A stretch of 64,000 nt of DNA from Labrys sp. WJW (GTDB lineage: Bacteria; Pseudomonadota; Alphaproteobacteria; Rhizobiales; Labraceae), in NCBI RefSeq assembly GCF_001676615.1, contig NZ_LYXZ01000001.1, positions 62,001-126,000 on the forward strand. Reading direction: 5' to 3'. The translations under genes were made by a program, and so were the position numbers. Numbering within the stretch: the stretch's first letter is position 1; each line of letters opens with the position of its first letter. Of the stretch, positions 17,261-26,322 are shown piece after piece. The notes beneath the pieces are model-generated. The model was not told the origin of the DNA, did not search any database, and saw nothing but the letters and a program-made list of their open reading frames with translations.

Positions 17261-17533
17261 ATGGCCAATGATTTCATTCTTGCCAAGGTCCAGAGCGCCC
17301 TGTGGATGGTACTGATCCTCTCGGGGCCTGCCATCGTGGCGGCGCTGGTCGTCGGCCTGCTCATCGGCTTTGCCCAGGCGCTGACCCAGATCCAGGACCA
17401 GAGCCTGCCGCAGACCGTCAAGCTGGTCGTGGTCCTCGTCGTCATCCTGCTGGTCGGTCCGCTCCTCGGCTACCAGATCGCCAATGAGGCTTCCAAGGTC
17501 ATGGACGAGTTTCCCGTCGTGACGCGCCAGTGA
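17261..17533 (+). CDS. sctS: T3S export apparatus protein SctS (RhcS, FliQ family)
   Basis: A 90-residue hairpin protein with two membrane helices (LILSGPAIVAALVVGLLIG and LVVVLVVILLVGPLLGY) separated by the conserved QALTQIQDQSLPQTVKL, the FliQ/SctS signature. AAGGA at 17249-17253 supports ATG 17261; a TTG at 17240 would add seven residues without support. It is a subunit of the export-gate core and its stop overlaps the sctT start. Confidence 0.97.
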   Translation: MANDFILAKVQSALWMVLILSGPAIVAALVVGLLIGFAQALTQIQDQSLPQTVKLVVVLVVILLVGPLLGYQIANEASKVMDEFPVVTRQ

Positions 17534-18339
17534 TGGAAAACCTGTTTGCATCCCTCAAGGGGCTGGAAACCCTGGTCCTGGCCAGTGCCCTGGCCACGGC
17601 GCGCATCGTCGGCCTGGTCGCGCTGATGCCGCTGTTTTCCCGTACCCGGCTCGCAGGGATCCTGCGCACCGGCGTGGCTCTGGCGCTGGCGCTGCCGGTC
17701 ATCCCGATGACCGTCGACATTGCCGGGCGCGGCCATGTCGACGCGCCCATGATGCTCATGCTGATGCTCAAGGAAGTGGTGATCGGCGCTTTGCTCGGCT
17801 TCGTGCTCGGCATACCCTTCTGGGCGGCGGAGGCTGCCGGCAACATCGTCGACCTGCAGCGCGGCTCGACCATGGGCACGCTGATCGATCCGATGATGAC
17901 CCATGAGACGAGCGCCACCGGCACGCTTCTGATGATCGTCATGGTGGGTATCTATCTGGCCGCCGGCGGCCTCCATCACACCTTGAGTGCGCTGTACGAC
18001 AGCTATGCGCTCTGGGCGATCGACAGCCTCTCGCCGATCTTCAGTCGCGATGCCGGCGCCATCCTGCTGACCTTGCTGACGCGAATTCTCGGCATGGCAC
18101 TGACACTGGTGGCACCGCTGATCGTCAGCCTGCTGCTTTCGGACGTCGTGCTCGCCTTCCTCGCTCGCGCCTCGCCGCACCTCAATATTTTCGCCCTGTC
18201 GCTGGTGGTGAAGACCCTCGTCTTCAGCCTCGTCTCGGTGCTCTACGCCGCCTTCCTCATCCACTACATGACCGGCGACCTCGCCTTCCTGAACCAGGGG
18301 GTAAGCGACCTCAAGGCGCTTGTCGGTGGAGCGAGGTAG
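17533..18339 (+). CDS. sctT: T3S export apparatus protein SctT (RhcT, FliR family)
   Basis: A 268-residue inner-membrane protein with about six spans. Diagnostic segments include ATARIVGLVALMPLFSRTRL, MLKEVVIGALLGFVLGIPFW and NIVDLQRGSTMGTLIDPMM. SctT completes the SctR-S-T export-gate core. The ATG shares a base with the sctS stop; an in-frame GTG lies three bases earlier. In rhizobial clusters rhcU usually follows; here nothing like SctU follows, and the next gene is unrelated. Confidence 0.96.
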   Translation: MENLFASLKGLETLVLASALATARIVGLVALMPLFSRTRLAGILRTGVALALALPVIPMTVDIAGRGHVDAPMMLMLMLKEVVIGALLGFVLGIPFWAAEAAGNIVDLQRGSTMGTLIDPMMTHETSATGTLLMIVMVGIYLAAGGLHHTLSALYDSYALWAIDSLSPIFSRDAGAILLTLLTRILGMALTLVAPLIVSLLLSDVVLAFLARASPHLNIFALSLVVKTLVFSLVSVLYAAFLIHYMTGDLAFLNQGVSDLKALVGGAR

Positions 18340-18519
18340 CGATGGTCGCAAAAGCCGAAACAAACTGCCCGGTCATAAGGAACATGTGCGAGCGCTCGGG
18401 CCGGCAGCCGAACAACAAAGAGCCGTTCCAACCATCGAAGAACCAAAAAAATATAATAATTCTAATAGCTTGCCCAGGATTTCTCTACTCCTGCGACAAG
18501 CTGGGGGCCACAGAAATCA

Positions 18520-19347
18520 ATGGGACGTCCACATATCGCGACGAGGTACGAAGAATTCCGCATGGTCGGCGCGACCAGCCTGCGCGAGGCGATCAGGCTC
18601 GGCCATTATCGCGGCCACACCGCCGGCCTGGCGGATGGCAAGCTGCAGGCAGACGTCATCATCCTGCCGAACGGCCTTGCCGACGACTTCCTGGACTATT
18701 GCATGCGAAACCCCAAGTCGCTGCCCCTGGTGGGCGTCAATCGGGCCGGAGATCCCAGCCTGCCAACTCTCGGCGAAATCGACGTGCGCACCGACCTGCC
18801 GCAATATGACGTTTTCCATGCCGGCCCGCAGACCTGGAGCAGGACCGACATCATCAGCCTGTGGCGCGACGATCTGGTCGCCTTCGCCCTCGGCGGCACG
18901 TTCAGCTTCGAGCACATGCTCCGGCAGAACCGGATCGAGGTCCGCCATGTCGCCATGAGCCAGAACGTGCCCCTCTATCGCTCTTCCATCCGTACCCAGA
19001 GCGTGGGCGTGTTCGGCGGCTACATGGTCGTCTCGATGCGGCCGATCCGGAAGGATCTCGTCGACAGGGCTCGCGCCATGACGGCGCGTTTTCCGCACGC
19101 CCATGGTTCGCCGGTGCATGTCGGCGATCCCGCGGAGATCGGCATTGACGACCTCGACAGCCCCGACTGGGGCGATGCCGTCGATGTCCATCCCGACGAG
19201 ATTCCCGTCTTCTGGGCTTCCGGCCTGACGGCGCAGAGCGTGCTGAAATGCTCGACGCCGGAGATGTTCATCACCAATACGCCGGGCCACATGCTGATAA
19301 CCGACCTCGACGCCGATGCCGATGTCGGTCAGATCAGGTTGTTCTAG
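18520..19347 (+). CDS. YcsI/DUF1445 family putative hydro-lyase (D-glutamate cyclase-like)
   Basis: A 275-residue protein with the family's recurrent segments: TAGLADGKLQADVIILP, DIRTDLP-like VRTDLPQYDVFHAG, LWRDDLVAFALGG, VVSMRPI and HGSPVHVGDPAEIG. DUF1445 proteins are annotated as putative hydro-lyases, and a mammalian relative acts as a D-glutamate cyclase. Two cysteines I expect in the family are missing: GGTFSFE replaces GCSFSFE and FWASGLTAQ replaces FWACGVTPQ, which may alter activity. ATG 18562 is another possible start. It lies where sctU would be expected but has no evident T3S role. Confidence 0.8.
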   Translation: MGRPHIATRYEEFRMVGATSLREAIRLGHYRGHTAGLADGKLQADVIILPNGLADDFLDYCMRNPKSLPLVGVNRAGDPSLPTLGEIDVRTDLPQYDVFHAGPQTWSRTDIISLWRDDLVAFALGGTFSFEHMLRQNRIEVRHVAMSQNVPLYRSSIRTQSVGVFGGYMVVSMRPIRKDLVDRARAMTARFPHAHGSPVHVGDPAEIGIDDLDSPDWGDAVDVHPDEIPVFWASGLTAQSVLKCSTPEMFITNTPGHMLITDLDADADVGQIRLF

Positions 19348-19363
19348 CTGCCCGGTGCCGGCA

Positions 19364-20434
19364 TCAATCGCGCAGCAGCGGCAGCAATTGTTCGCCCTGG
19401 CGCTTGATCTCGGAGAGGTAAGGCGTATCGGAAAGCACGAAATGCCCGATGCCGAGCTCGCGGTATTTGCGCAGCGAATTGGCGACGTCGGCGGCCGAGC
19501 CGACCAGCCAGGTGGTACCGGCGCCGCCTCCGCCGAACTTGCCGGGGGCGGTATAGAGATTGTCGTCGAGCACGTCGCCGCGCGAGGAGAGATCCAACAG
19601 CCGGCGCTGGCCCTCGGCGACGGCCTGGCGATGGTCCTGCCAGCCAGCGCCATTGGTCCTGGCCATCTCGGCAACCTTCGCCTCGGCATCGGCCCAGGCC
19701 TGTTCCCTCGTGTCGCGGACCAGCGTGGTGATCCGCAGACCGAACTCCAGGGGCGGAAGATCCCGGTCCAGCGCCTTGCTCAAGGCCTTGAGGCGTTCGA
19801 TCCGCTCGCGCACGCCGCCAAGCGGCTCGCCCCAGAAAAGCTGAACGTCGGCCTCGGTCGCGGACACGCGTTCCGCCGCCTCCGAGGCGCCGCCGAAATA
19901 GAGCCTGGGATGCCTCCGCCCGCCACGCGGGGAAAGGCGCGGCGCCACAGTGGAGCCGGAAACCCGGAAATGCTCGCCTTCGAAGGTGACGTTCTCTTCA
20001 GTCCAGAGCCTGCGCACCAGGCGCATGAATTCTCGGGTACGGGCATAGCGATGCGCCTGTTCTCCCTCGGCATCGCCATAGGCTGCCAGATTGTCCAGGC
20101 CCGACACGACGTTCACGCGCACGCGGCCGCCGCTCAGCTGATCGAGCGTCGCAGCGGCGGAGGCGAACTGGGCCGGCTGCCAATAGCCAGGCCGGATGGC
20201 GATCAGCGGCTCGAAGGTGGAAGTCCGCACGGCAAGGGCCGTGGCGAGGGTGAAGGTATCGGGCCGGCCCCAGCCGGTACCGATCAGAGCGCCCTTCCAG
20301 CCATGGTCTTCCAGGGCGCGGGCATGGCTGGTCAGTGTCTCCAGGCTGTTGTGATCCGCGGTGGCCGCGTCGCCGCGATGGCCGGCCCTGACGTCATTGG
20401 GGATGTACCACAGATATTCGCTGGTCCCGCTCAT
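19364..20434 (-). CDS. LLM-class flavin-dependent monooxygenase, SsuD-like
   Basis: A 356-residue luciferase-fold protein. EYLWYIPN near the start, GTGWGRPDTFTLATALA, ATLDQLSGGRVRVNVVSG and PRLYFGGASEAAERV are typical of the alkanesulfonate monooxygenase (SsuD) branch, which uses FMNH2 and oxygen to release sulfite from alkanesulfonates. The three genes upstream on the same strand encode an SsuABC-type transporter, which supports organosulfur use. The exact substrate cannot be read off. The ribosome-binding site is weak and 156 bases separate it from the permease gene. Confidence 0.85.
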   Translation of the reverse strand: MSGTSEYLWYIPNDVRAGHRGDAATADHNSLETLTSHARALEDHGWKGALIGTGWGRPDTFTLATALAVRTSTFEPLIAIRPGYWQPAQFASAAATLDQLSGGRVRVNVVSGLDNLAAYGDAEGEQAHRYARTREFMRLVRRLWTEENVTFEGEHFRVSGSTVAPRLSPRGGRRHPRLYFGGASEAAERVSATEADVQLFWGEPLGGVRERIERLKALSKALDRDLPPLEFGLRITTLVRDTREQAWADAEAKVAEMARTNGAGWQDHRQAVAEGQRRLLDLSSRGDVLDDNLYTAPGKFGGGGAGTTWLVGSAADVANSLRKYRELGIGHFVLSDTPYLSEIKRQGEQLLPLLRD

Positions 20435-20590
20435 GGCTTCGGCCCGCCATTGCCCGCGGCTGCGAAGCCACGATGGTTGCCGGCGTGGCGTGCGTTGATC
20501 CTCGACATGGTCGGTCTTTCCGTAAGCATTCCTGATATCCTCACGGGCTGCCGCCGGTCGAGGACGCGGTTCCGGGCAGGCGAGCCACGA

Positions 20591-21475
20591 TCAGCGCACC
20601 TGCCCCCAGCGGCGGATTGTGATCCTTTCCAGCGTCGCGAACACCACATTCTCCATGACGAGCCCGATCAGAATCACGAGAGCGAGGCCGGCGAAGACAC
20701 GGTCGGTGTAGAGCTCGTTGCGGTTTTGAAAGATGAACCAGCCGAGCCCGCCCTTGCCGGACGAGGCGCCGAACACCAGCTCGGCCGCGATCAGGGTCCG
20801 CCACGCAAAGGCCCAGCCGATCTTCAGCCCCGAGAGGATGGCCGGCAAGGCTGCTGGCACCAGGATCTGAAAGACGTAGCGCACGCCCCTGAGGCCGTAG
20901 TTGCGGCCCGCCATGCGCAAGGTTTCGGGCACGGCCTGGAAACCGGCGAAGATATTGAGGGAAAGCGGCCACAACACTGAATGGATCAGCACGAACACCA
21001 GGCTGCCGGCACCGAGCCCGAACCATAGCAGCGCCAGAGGCAGCAGCGCGATGGCGGGCAGCGGGTTGAACATGGCCGTCAGCGTCGACAACAGGTCCCG
21101 GCCCAGTTGGGTGGCGACGGCGAGCGTGGTCAGGGCGAAGGCGAGCACGATGCCGGCCAGATATCCCTGGACGAGCACCAGGAGAGACAGCCTTACCCGC
21201 TCGGGCAGCTCGCCGCTGGCCATGTCGGCAATGAAGGCCCGTGCGGTCGCGGTGAAGGTCGGCAACAGCAGGTCATTGTCCTGGTAGCGGGCAAGAACTT
21301 CCCACAGGAGCGCGAGGGCAATGAGGATCAGGCTCTTGCGCAGCCAGCCCTGCCGCCACAGGCGGGTCGCCAGCGGCAGCCGGCGCTCGAGCGCCACTTC
21401 GACGAAGGGCGGGAGGTCGCGCTCGAATTCCTCGCGGACCGGCGGAACGAGCGATCCGTTCACGGCCATGCTCAT
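20591..21475 (-). CDS. Aliphatic sulfonate/nitrate-type ABC transporter permease (SsuC-like)
   Basis: A 294-residue permease with about six spans and the BPD_transp_1 (EAA) loop, here [21 protein letters not shown]. The start at ATG 21475 overlaps the stop of the upstream ATPase gene (ATGA); an in-frame ATG two codons later is possible. The soluble N-terminus of about 40 residues is somewhat long. It forms the membrane channel with the neighbouring ATPase and binding protein. Confidence 0.88.
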   Translation of the reverse strand: MSMAVNGSLVPPVREEFERDLPPFVEVALERRLPLATRLWRQGWLRKSLILIALALLWEVLARYQDNDLLLPTFTATARAFIADMASGELPERVRLSLLVLVQGYLAGIVLAFALTTLAVATQLGRDLLSTLTAMFNPLPAIALLPLALLWFGLGAGSLVFVLIHSVLWPLSLNIFAGFQAVPETLRMAGRNYGLRGVRYVFQILVPAALPAILSGLKIGWAFAWRTLIAAELVFGASSGKGGLGWFIFQNRNELYTDRVFAGLALVILIGLVMENVVFATLERITIRRWGQVR

Positions 21476-22410
21476 GCCTGTCCTCCCGAGCCGATCCTCG
21501 CCTCCCCCCTCTCCCGCACCTCTTCGCTCTCCTCCTCGAACAGCAGGCGATGGATACGCTGGCCTGCGGCCTGGAAAGCCGCCCCGCCACTGCTCGCCAG
21601 GTCCCATTCATGGCTGTTGATCTCTGCGCGCACCCGGCCCGGGCGCGGCGAGAGCAGCGCCACGCGATTGCCGACGACCAGCGCTTCCTCGATGGAATGG
21701 GTGACGAACAGGAGAGTGAAGCGCACCTCGTCCCACAGGTGCAGGAGTTCCTCCTGCATCTTGCGCCGGGTCAAGGCATCGAGCGCCGCGAAAGGCTCGT
21801 CCATCAGGAGAATTTCCGGCTGCATGGCGAGCGCCCTGGCAATCGCCACGCGCTGCTTCATGCCGCCCGAGAGCTGGTGCGGGAACGCGTCCGCAAAGGC
21901 GGCAAGCCCAACCTTGTCGAGATAATGCAGGGCCCGTTCCTGCGCCTGGTGGCGCGGCAGGCGCCCGGAAGCGACGAGCGGGAAGACCACGTTCTGCAGC
22001 ACCGTCTTCCATGGCGGCAGCTGATCGAACTCCTGGAAGACGACGATGCGGTCGGGCCCCGGCCCCCGGATCGGCCGCCCCCTGAGCACGAATTCGCCTT
22101 CGACCGGCCTGATGAACCCCGCCGCCGCCTTCAGCAGTGTGGACTTGCCGCAGCCCGAAGGCCCCAGCAGGACAAAACGATCGCCTTCATAGACATCGAG
22201 GTCGACCCTGTGCGTGGCCCGGACCACCTGATGGCGGGTCGCATATTCCAAGGTTACCGAGCGCGCCTGCAGCAAGGGGGCCGGCAGGACGTCCCCGACA
22301 ACGACCTGCACCGCTCGTGGAGCCTCGTGCGGCCTGGCAAGAACCGGCTTGGCAAGAACCGGCTTGGGAAAGGCCGGTTTGGAAAAACCCTGCAGAAGAC
22401 TGTCCGTCAT
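21472..22410 (-). CDS. ABC transporter ATP-binding protein (SsuB/TauB-like)
   Basis: A 312-residue ATPase with Walker [11 protein letters not shown]-loop [11 protein letters not shown], signature [15 protein letters not shown], Walker [13 protein letters not shown] and the H-loop THSIEEAL. It energises uptake through the adjacent permease. Two parts are longer than usual: an N-terminal extension with the tandem [17 protein letters not shown] pattern, encoded by a short direct DNA repeat around 22335-22380, and a Glu/Arg-rich tail. A later start would remove the extension, so its reality is uncertain. Confidence 0.9.
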   Translation of the reverse strand: MTDSLLQGFSKPAFPKPVLAKPVLARPHEAPRAVQVVVGDVLPAPLLQARSVTLEYATRHQVVRATHRVDLDVYEGDRFVLLGPSGCGKSTLLKAAAGFIRPVEGEFVLRGRPIRGPGPDRIVVFQEFDQLPPWKTVLQNVVFPLVASGRLPRHQAQERALHYLDKVGLAAFADAFPHQLSGGMKQRVAIARALAMQPEILLMDEPFAALDALTRRKMQEELLHLWDEVRFTLLFVTHSIEEALVVGNRVALLSPRPGRVRAEINSHEWDLASSGGAAFQAAGQRIHRLLFEEESEEVRERGEARIGSGGQA

Positions 22411-22457
22411 GCGGTGTGCCGATCACCCATCTCAGTAGCGTCCTTGGAACAGAGCAC

Positions 22458-23468
22458 TCAGCTGCCGCCGGATATGCGCGGTTCGTCGAAGAAATAGTCC
22501 GACAGGCTTTTCGGCTCGTTCCTGATGGCACCGACGCGATGCAGGAACTGGCCAAGCCCCAGCGTGTTGTCGGGTGCGATCTTGAAGCTCACTTCCGGAT
22601 TCTTGATGATCTTGAGGAGTAGATTGCGGTCGGTCTTGGCGCCGGCCACCTCCAGATAGATATCGGCCGCCGCCTCGGGATTATCGCGGACGAATTTGGC
22701 GGCTTCATCGAGACCGTCCAGGAAGGCCCTGTAGGTCTTGGGGCTCTCCTTGACGAATTTCTCCGTGGCGTACAGTACCGTCGAAGAAGCCGGCCCGCCC
22801 TGGACGTCATAGGATTTGAGCACGACGTGCGCCTTGGGATTTTCGGCGAGTTCCTGTTCCTGGAAAGGCGGGTTGCCGAAATGGGCGGTGATCTCGGTAC
22901 CTCCCTTGATCACAGCCGCGGCAGCCTCCGGATGCGGCAGCGCGACCGAAATCTTGTCGAGCCTGGCATAGTCCGCATCGCCCCATTGCTTGGCCGAGGC
23001 CCATTGCAGGATACGCGACTGCACGGAAACGCCGACGGCCGGCAGTGCGATGCGGTCCTTGTCGGTAAAGTCGGCGATCGTCTTCACATTGGCGTTGTTG
23101 GTGACGAGGTAATAGGGGAAATTGCCAAGCGAAGCGACGCCCTTGACGTTCTGCTTGCCATGGGTGCGATCCCACAGCGTGAACAGTGGCCCGACCCCTG
23201 CACCCGCAATGTCGATGCTGCCCGACAGCAGCGCATCGTTCACCGCTGCGCCGCCGGAGAGCTTGACGAATTCGACATCGATGTCGACGCCCGCAGCCTT
23301 GCCGTGCTTTTCGAACAGTTTCTGCGCCTGCGCGACGTTGAGCGTGAGGTAGACGACGCCGAATTGCTGGGCAATGCGCAGCTTGCCCTCCTCAGCCTGT
23401 GCCGCCGAGGCAATCAGCAATCCTGCGCCGGCCAGAAGACCAACAACCGCCCGCATATGACGTTTCAT
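22458..23468 (-). CDS. ABC transporter substrate-binding protein (SsuA/TauA/NrtA-like), exported
   Basis: A 336-residue periplasmic protein with a signal peptide ending ASAAQA. The body has the NMT1/SsuA fold signatures: KLRIAQQFGVVYL near the start, SGGAAVNDALLSGSIDIAGAGVGPL, and DYFFDEP near the end. It should deliver a sulfonate, nitrate-like or related anion to the permease; the SsuD-like enzyme downstream favours an organosulfur ligand. ATG 23468 is preferred over an adjacent TTG. A good promoter lies about 30 bases upstream. Confidence 0.88.
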   Translation of the reverse strand: MKRHMRAVVGLLAGAGLLIASAAQAEEGKLRIAQQFGVVYLTLNVAQAQKLFEKHGKAAGVDIDVEFVKLSGGAAVNDALLSGSIDIAGAGVGPLFTLWDRTHGKQNVKGVASLGNFPYYLVTNNANVKTIADFTDKDRIALPAVGVSVQSRILQWASAKQWGDADYARLDKISVALPHPEAAAAVIKGGTEITAHFGNPPFQEQELAENPKAHVVLKSYDVQGGPASSTVLYATEKFVKESPKTYRAFLDGLDEAAKFVRDNPEAAADIYLEVAGAKTDRNLLLKIIKNPEVSFKIAPDNTLGLGQFLHRVGAIRNEPKSLSDYFFDEPRISGGS

Positions 23469-23498
23469 CAAACCCCCGCTCGTTGCTCGACACCTCCA

Positions 23499-23526
23499 AA
23501 TATAGAAAGTCTATTGAATTAGTCAA
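23499..23526 (-). promoter_or_regulatory. Sigma-70-type promoter of the sulfonate transporter operon
   Basis: On the minus strand TTGACT (23521-23526) is followed after 16 bases by TATATT (23499-23504), and the binding-protein gene starts 31 bases further on. The -35 overlaps the inverted repeat ATTGA-N5-TCAAT (23513-23527), which could be an operator. Confidence 0.6.
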
Positions 23527-23556
23527 TTTTATACAACGAGCGAACCTTCTCCCGAA

Positions 23557-23631
23557 TGCGCGGACGTCTCGTCCGCTCCTGGAAAACATTGCGGCTGTTT
23601 GGTCGGAAGAGGCGGACGAGACGTCCGCGCA
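23557..23631. repeat. Perfect 20-bp inverted repeat downstream of the oxidoreductase gene
   Basis: The arms at 23557-23576 and 23612-23631 are perfect reverse complements (core GCGGACGAGACGTCCGCGC) around a 35-base loop. The structure begins 16 bases beyond the stop of the minus-strand oxidoreductase gene and ends before the promoter of the sulfonate operon. It may terminate transcription, though no T-run follows, or be a mobile-element or protein-binding relic. Confidence 0.7.
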
Positions 23632-23647
23632 CCCGGGAGCGGCGCTG

Positions 23648-24682
23648 CTATTCGGGGGCGACACGCACCACGAGCTTGCCGAAATTGCGGCCCTCGAGCA
23701 GGCCGATAAAGGCTTGCGGCGCCTTGTCCAGGCCGTCCACGAAATCCTCCTTGTAGCGGAGGCGCCCCGAAGCGATCCATTCCGCCGCCTCGCGATAGAA
23801 GGCCGGACGCTGGTCGGCGAATTCGCGCTGGATGAAGCCACGGATGAGAAGGCTCCTGCTCAGGACGTCCCGCATCACCGACGGCAGGCGGTCGGGCCCG
23901 GCAGGGGCATCGGGGCCGGCATTGTACTGCGCGATCAAGCCGCAGACGGGGATACGCGCAAAATCGTTGAGCAGCGGAAACACCGCATCCCATACGCGGC
24001 CGCCGACATTCTCGAAATAGATGTCGATCCCCTCCGGGCAGGCGGCAGCCAGTTGGGCGGCGAAATCGGGAGCGTGATGATCGACTACGACGTCGAAGCC
24101 GAGCTCATCGCGCACGAAGGCACATTTGCCGGCACCGCCGGCGATTCCCACGGCGCGGGCGCCCTTGATCCGGGCGATCTGGCCGACGACCGAACCGACG
24201 GCGCCCGACGCAGCGGCGACGACGACGGTCTCGCCGGGCTTGGGCTGGCCGATGGTCAGCAACCCCGCATAGGCCGTGAAGCCGGGCATGCCGAGCACGC
24301 CGAGCGCCGTGCTGATCGGCGCTGCCCGGGGGTCGAGCTTGCGCAACCCCGCGCCATCGGAAAGCGCGAAGCTCTGCCAGCCGGAATGGGAGAGCACGAT
24401 ATCGCCCTCCCGGTAATCGGGATGGCGCGAGCGTATCACGCGGGCGACGGTGCCTCCCTCCATGACATCGCCGATCGCCACGGGCTTGGCATAGGATTTG
24501 GCCGCGCTCATGCGGCCGCGCATATAGGGATCGAGCGAGAGATAGAGGACCTGCAGGAGGAGCTGCCCGTCCGAAGGCTCGCCGACGGGCGCATCCTCGA
24601 ACCGGAAATCGTCAGGGGAAGGAGCGCCGACGGGCCGGGAGGCGAGCACTATTCGCCGATTGATGAGAGTTGACGTCGTCAT
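23648..24682 (-). CDS. NADP-dependent oxidoreductase, MDR family (leukotriene B4 dehydrogenase-like)
   Basis: A 344-residue zinc-independent medium-chain reductase. Early markers are RPVGAPSPDDF and YLSLDPYMRGRMS. The cofactor region has ETVVVAAASGAVGSVVGQIARIKGARAVGIAGG, and a conserved segment GIDIYFENVGGRVWDAV follows. Relatives reduce the double bond of alpha,beta-unsaturated ketones with NADPH (curcumin reductase and prostaglandin reductase types). ATG 24682 is chosen because GGAGG-like sequence precedes it and the family begins there. It stands alone with hairpins on both sides. Confidence 0.88.
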   Translation of the reverse strand: MTTSTLINRRIVLASRPVGAPSPDDFRFEDAPVGEPSDGQLLLQVLYLSLDPYMRGRMSAAKSYAKPVAIGDVMEGGTVARVIRSRHPDYREGDIVLSHSGWQSFALSDGAGLRKLDPRAAPISTALGVLGMPGFTAYAGLLTIGQPKPGETVVVAAASGAVGSVVGQIARIKGARAVGIAGGAGKCAFVRDELGFDVVVDHHAPDFAAQLAAACPEGIDIYFENVGGRVWDAVFPLLNDFARIPVCGLIAQYNAGPDAPAGPDRLPSVMRDVLSRSLLIRGFIQREFADQRPAFYREAAEWIASGRLRYKEDFVDGLDKAPQAFIGLLEGRNFGKLVVRVAPE

Positions 24683-25008
24683 GATCGAGCCGGCCTCCGT
24701 TCTGTCTGTTTCAAGAACGCCCGTTTTCCGGCCACCGAATGTCCGGCGCCGGGAACAGGACGCCAGTTGCATTTAAGCGCGCTTGCGGAAATGTCATCGC
24801 CGGTGCCGCTCATATTTTTCGCGATGGAGCACCGGCCCGGATGACGGATCACCCAAGCCGCGAGGCGACGGCCACAACGGCGACCTGCCGGGAGACGGCC
24901 CTTGCCTCCCGCGCATCATCTCTCCTTTGGCTGCCTGCTTCCCACCCTTTTCGATGCATCACAGACGGAAGCCCCAGGAGGCTTCCGTCTCTCCCCGAAG
25001 GCCGTCGA
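24683..25008. other. Intergenic region between rpiB and the oxidoreductase gene
   Basis: No credible gene is visible in these 326 bases. The part near 25008 holds the hairpin at 24963-24990 after rpiB; the remainder must hold the oxidoreductase promoter, but I cannot identify clear hexamers. Confidence 0.5.
24963..24990 (-). terminator. Hairpin after the erythritol operon
   Basis: A perfect 11-bp stem (AGACGGAAGCC / GGCTTCCGTCT) with a 6-base loop starts 18 bases beyond the rpiB stop on the minus strand. Position and strength suggest the operon's terminator, although no T-run follows. Confidence 0.6.
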
Positions 25009-25446
25009 TCACTTTCGGGCGTCGAGCTGATCGATGGCTTGCACGTTGCCGGCCGAGGGGCCTTCAGGATCGAAATTCGACGACAGCCAGGTATCGACGA
25101 TGGCCTTGGCCAGTTCCGGACCGACGACGCGCGCGCCCATGGTGATGATCTGGGCGTTGTTCGACTTGGCGGCCCGTTCCGCCGAATAGGTGTCATGGGT
25201 GAGGGCCGCCCGGATGCCTGGTACCTTGTTGGCGGAGATGCACACGCCGATGCCGGTGCCGCAGAACAGGATGGCGCGATCATGCTTGTGATCAACGACG
25301 TCCTGGCCCACCTTGGCGGCAAGATCGGCATAGTAGCCCGCCTGGCTGAGATCGGTGATCTCGAGGTCCGGGCGATTGGCCAGATGCGCGGCGATGACGT
25401 CGAGCAGGGGCTTGCCCGCGCTGTCGGCTCCAAGTGCGATTTTCAT
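25009..25446 (-). CDS. eryI: RpiB-type sugar-phosphate isomerase (EryI, D-erythrose-4-phosphate isomerase)
   Basis: A 145-residue RpiB/LacAB-family isomerase. [14 protein letters not shown], the catalytic segment [22 protein letters not shown] and [18 protein letters not shown] are diagnostic. In Brucella the homologue within the ery operon converts D-erythrulose-4-phosphate to D-erythrose-4-phosphate, which then enters central metabolism. It is the last gene of the operon, 45 bases after the tpiA-type gene, so the erythritol assignment rests on context rather than on active-site differences. Confidence 0.9.
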   Translation of the reverse strand: MKIALGADSAGKPLLDVIAAHLANRPDLEITDLSQAGYYADLAAKVGQDVVDHKHDRAILFCGTGIGVCISANKVPGIRAALTHDTYSAERAAKSNNAQIITMGARVVGPELAKAIVDTWLSSNFDPEGPSAGNVQAIDQLDARK

Positions 25447-25491
25447 GATGGTCTTCCTTCCTTGTATAAGTGAGATCGGTTGCCCTGGCGG

Positions 25492-26259
25492 CTATGCCGA
25501 CAGGGCCCGGGCCGTGCGATCGAGGATGTCGAGGTAGCCTTCGGCCTGCCAGGCGGAGCGCCCGATGAAGAGCCCGTCGATATGGGGCTGGCCGATGAGG
25601 TCGGCGGCATTGGCCGGATTGACGCTGCCGCCATAGAGAACTGAAGGGGACGTCCCGAGGCGGTCCGCCGCCACCCGCTTGATCAGGGCCTGCTGGCGAT
25701 CGGCATAGTCGGCGCTGGCCGGAATGCCGTTTTCGCCGATGGCCCAGACCGGTTCATAGGCGAAGATGATCTCGACGGCAGGCTTGCCGTCGCCAAGCTG
25801 CGAGAGTGCCCCTGCGACCTGGGCCGCGAGCACCTCTTCGGCCTTGCCGCTCTCGCGCTCCGCCAGGGTTTCTCCGACGCAGACCAGCGGTATCAGGCCG
25901 TGCTTGATCGCCGCCGCCGTCTTCAGGCCGACGGTACGATCCGTCTCGCCGAAATGTTCCCGCCGCTCGCTATGCCCGAGCTCGACCAGGTCCAGGCCGC
26001 AATCGCGCAGCATCGGCGGCGAGATTTCGCCGGTCCAGGCGCCTGCATCGGCCCAATGCATGTTCTGCGCGCCGACCTTCACGCGCGTCCCGGCGAGCGC
26101 CCGCTTGACTTCGCGCACCAAAGTGAAAGGCGGGATGACGAAGGGCTGCAGGCGATCGTCGACCGAAGCCAGCTCTTGGGCCAGGGCTTTCGCGAAAGCC
26201 AGACCCTCTTCCAGGGTCTTGTTCATCTTCCAGCTGGTGCCGACCCAATGACGTGTCAT
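25492..26259 (-). CDS. eryH: Triosephosphate isomerase-like enzyme (EryH/TpiA2, 3-tetrulose-4-phosphate isomerase)
   Basis: A 255-residue TIM. WVGTSWKMNKTL contains the catalytic Lys; the catalytic His is in ELGHSERREHFGE, the glutamate in FAYEPVWAIGENG, and the phosphate-binding VLYGGSVNPANA is intact. The ery-linked copy in Brucella interconverts D-3-tetrulose-4-phosphate and D-erythrulose-4-phosphate. The family normally has NWKMN where this protein has SWKMN, which fits the specialised paralogue. It follows eryD by 63 bases. Confidence 0.9.
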   Translation of the reverse strand: MTRHWVGTSWKMNKTLEEGLAFAKALAQELASVDDRLQPFVIPPFTLVREVKRALAGTRVKVGAQNMHWADAGAWTGEISPPMLRDCGLDLVELGHSERREHFGETDRTVGLKTAAAIKHGLIPLVCVGETLAERESGKAEEVLAAQVAGALSQLGDGKPAVEIIFAYEPVWAIGENGIPASADYADRQQALIKRVAADRLGTSPSVLYGGSVNPANAADLIGQPHIDGLFIGRSAWQAEGYLDILDRTARALSA

Positions 26260-26322
26260 TTTCCATGTCTCTCCGTGCCTGCCACGACCGGCCGGCTTGC
26301 AAATCCGTATGTCTGAAGAGGC

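Noticed and set aside
18340-18519. A remnant of sctU after sctT
   Set aside because: The 180 bases are partly AT-rich and non-coding in all frames; no FlhB/SctU motif such as NPTH was seen.
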